A stretch of DNA of 14,673 bases from an uncultured Clostridia bacterium (GTDB taxonomy: Bacteria; Bacillota; Clostridia; Christensenellales; Aristaeellaceae). The stretch covers positions 1 to 14,673 of the forward strand of contig CAKTTL010000071.1 of the NCBI GenBank assembly GCA_934615235.1. Direction: 5' to 3'. The notes below the pieces were generated by a model, which did no database searches, was not told the DNA's origin, and saw only the letters and a program-made list of their open reading frames with translations. Below, in pieces: positions 14,412 through 14,673 of the stretch. How positions within the stretch are numbered: the stretch's first letter is position 1; the number at the start of each line of letters is the position of its first letter. The position numbers were made by a program, and so were the translations under genes.

Positions 14412-14673
14412 ATGAAATATCTTTCAAAAGAAGCGTTCAACGCGGAGAACGTATTCGGACTCGGACTTGAAAACACCGCCTATGCGCAATACTTCATCGG
14501 AAATTCGTATCTCAATCCGCTGACAAAGCCGGAAGATGGGCTGCATCTGTCCAACGTTACGTTTGAGCCGGGGTGCCGCAACAACTGGCATATTCATCAC
14601 GCCGCAAGCGGCGGCGGACAGCTGTTGATCTGCACGGCAGGCGAAGGCTGGTATCAGGAAGAAGGAAAGCCCG
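14412..14673 (+). CDS. Cupin-domain protein (3' partial), often fused to carboxymuconolactone decarboxylase-like domain
   Basis: The first 87 codons are visible; the gene runs off the window. The start ATG follows AAAGGAG (14397-14403) by eight bases. A cupin motif 1 is clear: FEPGCRNNWHIHHAASGGGQ with the metal-ligand pair HxH at residues 61 and 63, followed by LLICTAGEGWYQEEGKP. The N-terminal MKYLSKEAF...VFGLGLENTAYAQYFIGNSYLNPL resembles bacterial cupin proteins annotated together with carboxymuconolactone decarboxylase/AhpD-like enzymes, which are frequently controlled by MerR-type regulators. The C-terminal half, and thus the enzymatic assignment, cannot be seen. Confidence 0.85.
   Translation, partial: MKYLSKEAFNAENVFGLGLENTAYAQYFIGNSYLNPLTKPEDGLHLSNVTFEPGCRNNWHIHHAASGGGQLLICTAGEGWYQEEGKP

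Overview
The window looks like chromosome of a GC-rich, Gram-positive-type anaerobe, most likely a Clostridia-class Bacillota (inference). Support: a DUF4364-type winged-helix protein beside an HPr-like protein, a MrfA/MrfB DNA-repair pair like that of Bacillus subtilis, strong AGGAGG-type ribosome binding sites, GTG and TTG starts, and a TRAP-TAXI transporter with a fused permease. There is no phage, IS element, CRISPR array or tRNA. It reads as mostly housekeeping and transport sequence rather than a genomic island.

Layout. (1) 1-2783: 3' part of an ABC importer operon of the Fe3+/polyamine/aminoethylphosphonate type, with an ATPase cut by the window edge and a double-length permease. (2) 2784-3190: intergenic region with a 16-bp inverted repeat, a bacterial SRP RNA gene (ffs) with its own promoter, a strong rho-independent terminator, and a promoter for the next gene. 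(3) 3191-3865: a small soluble histidine-kinase-like protein with no response regulator in view. (4) 3938-8935: a compact run mrfA - mrfB - TPR protein - RluA-type pseudouridine synthase, where two of the three junctions are 4-nt ATGA overlaps; a good promoter precedes mrfA. (5) 8932-9749: a separately promoted pair, an HPr-like protein lacking the catalytic histidine and a DUF4364 protein. (6) 9761-10612 on the minus strand: a cysteine-rich beta-propeller-like protein of unknown role. (7) 10694-14340: TRAP-TAXI permease, its solute-binding protein and a PHP-family phosphatase. (8) 14354-14673: a MerR-type promoter (19-bp spacer with dyad) driving a cupin-domain gene cut by the window edge.

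Several start sites were moved inward because promoter and ribosome-binding-site positions exclude the longest reading frame: mrfA starts at GTG 3938 and the kinase near 3191. I see no obvious new multi-gene defence or mobile system. The most interesting points are the TPR gene tied to mrfAB, the His-less HPr-like protein, the inverted repeat reaching into the ffs promoter, the MerR-type cupin promoter and the Cys-rich propeller.
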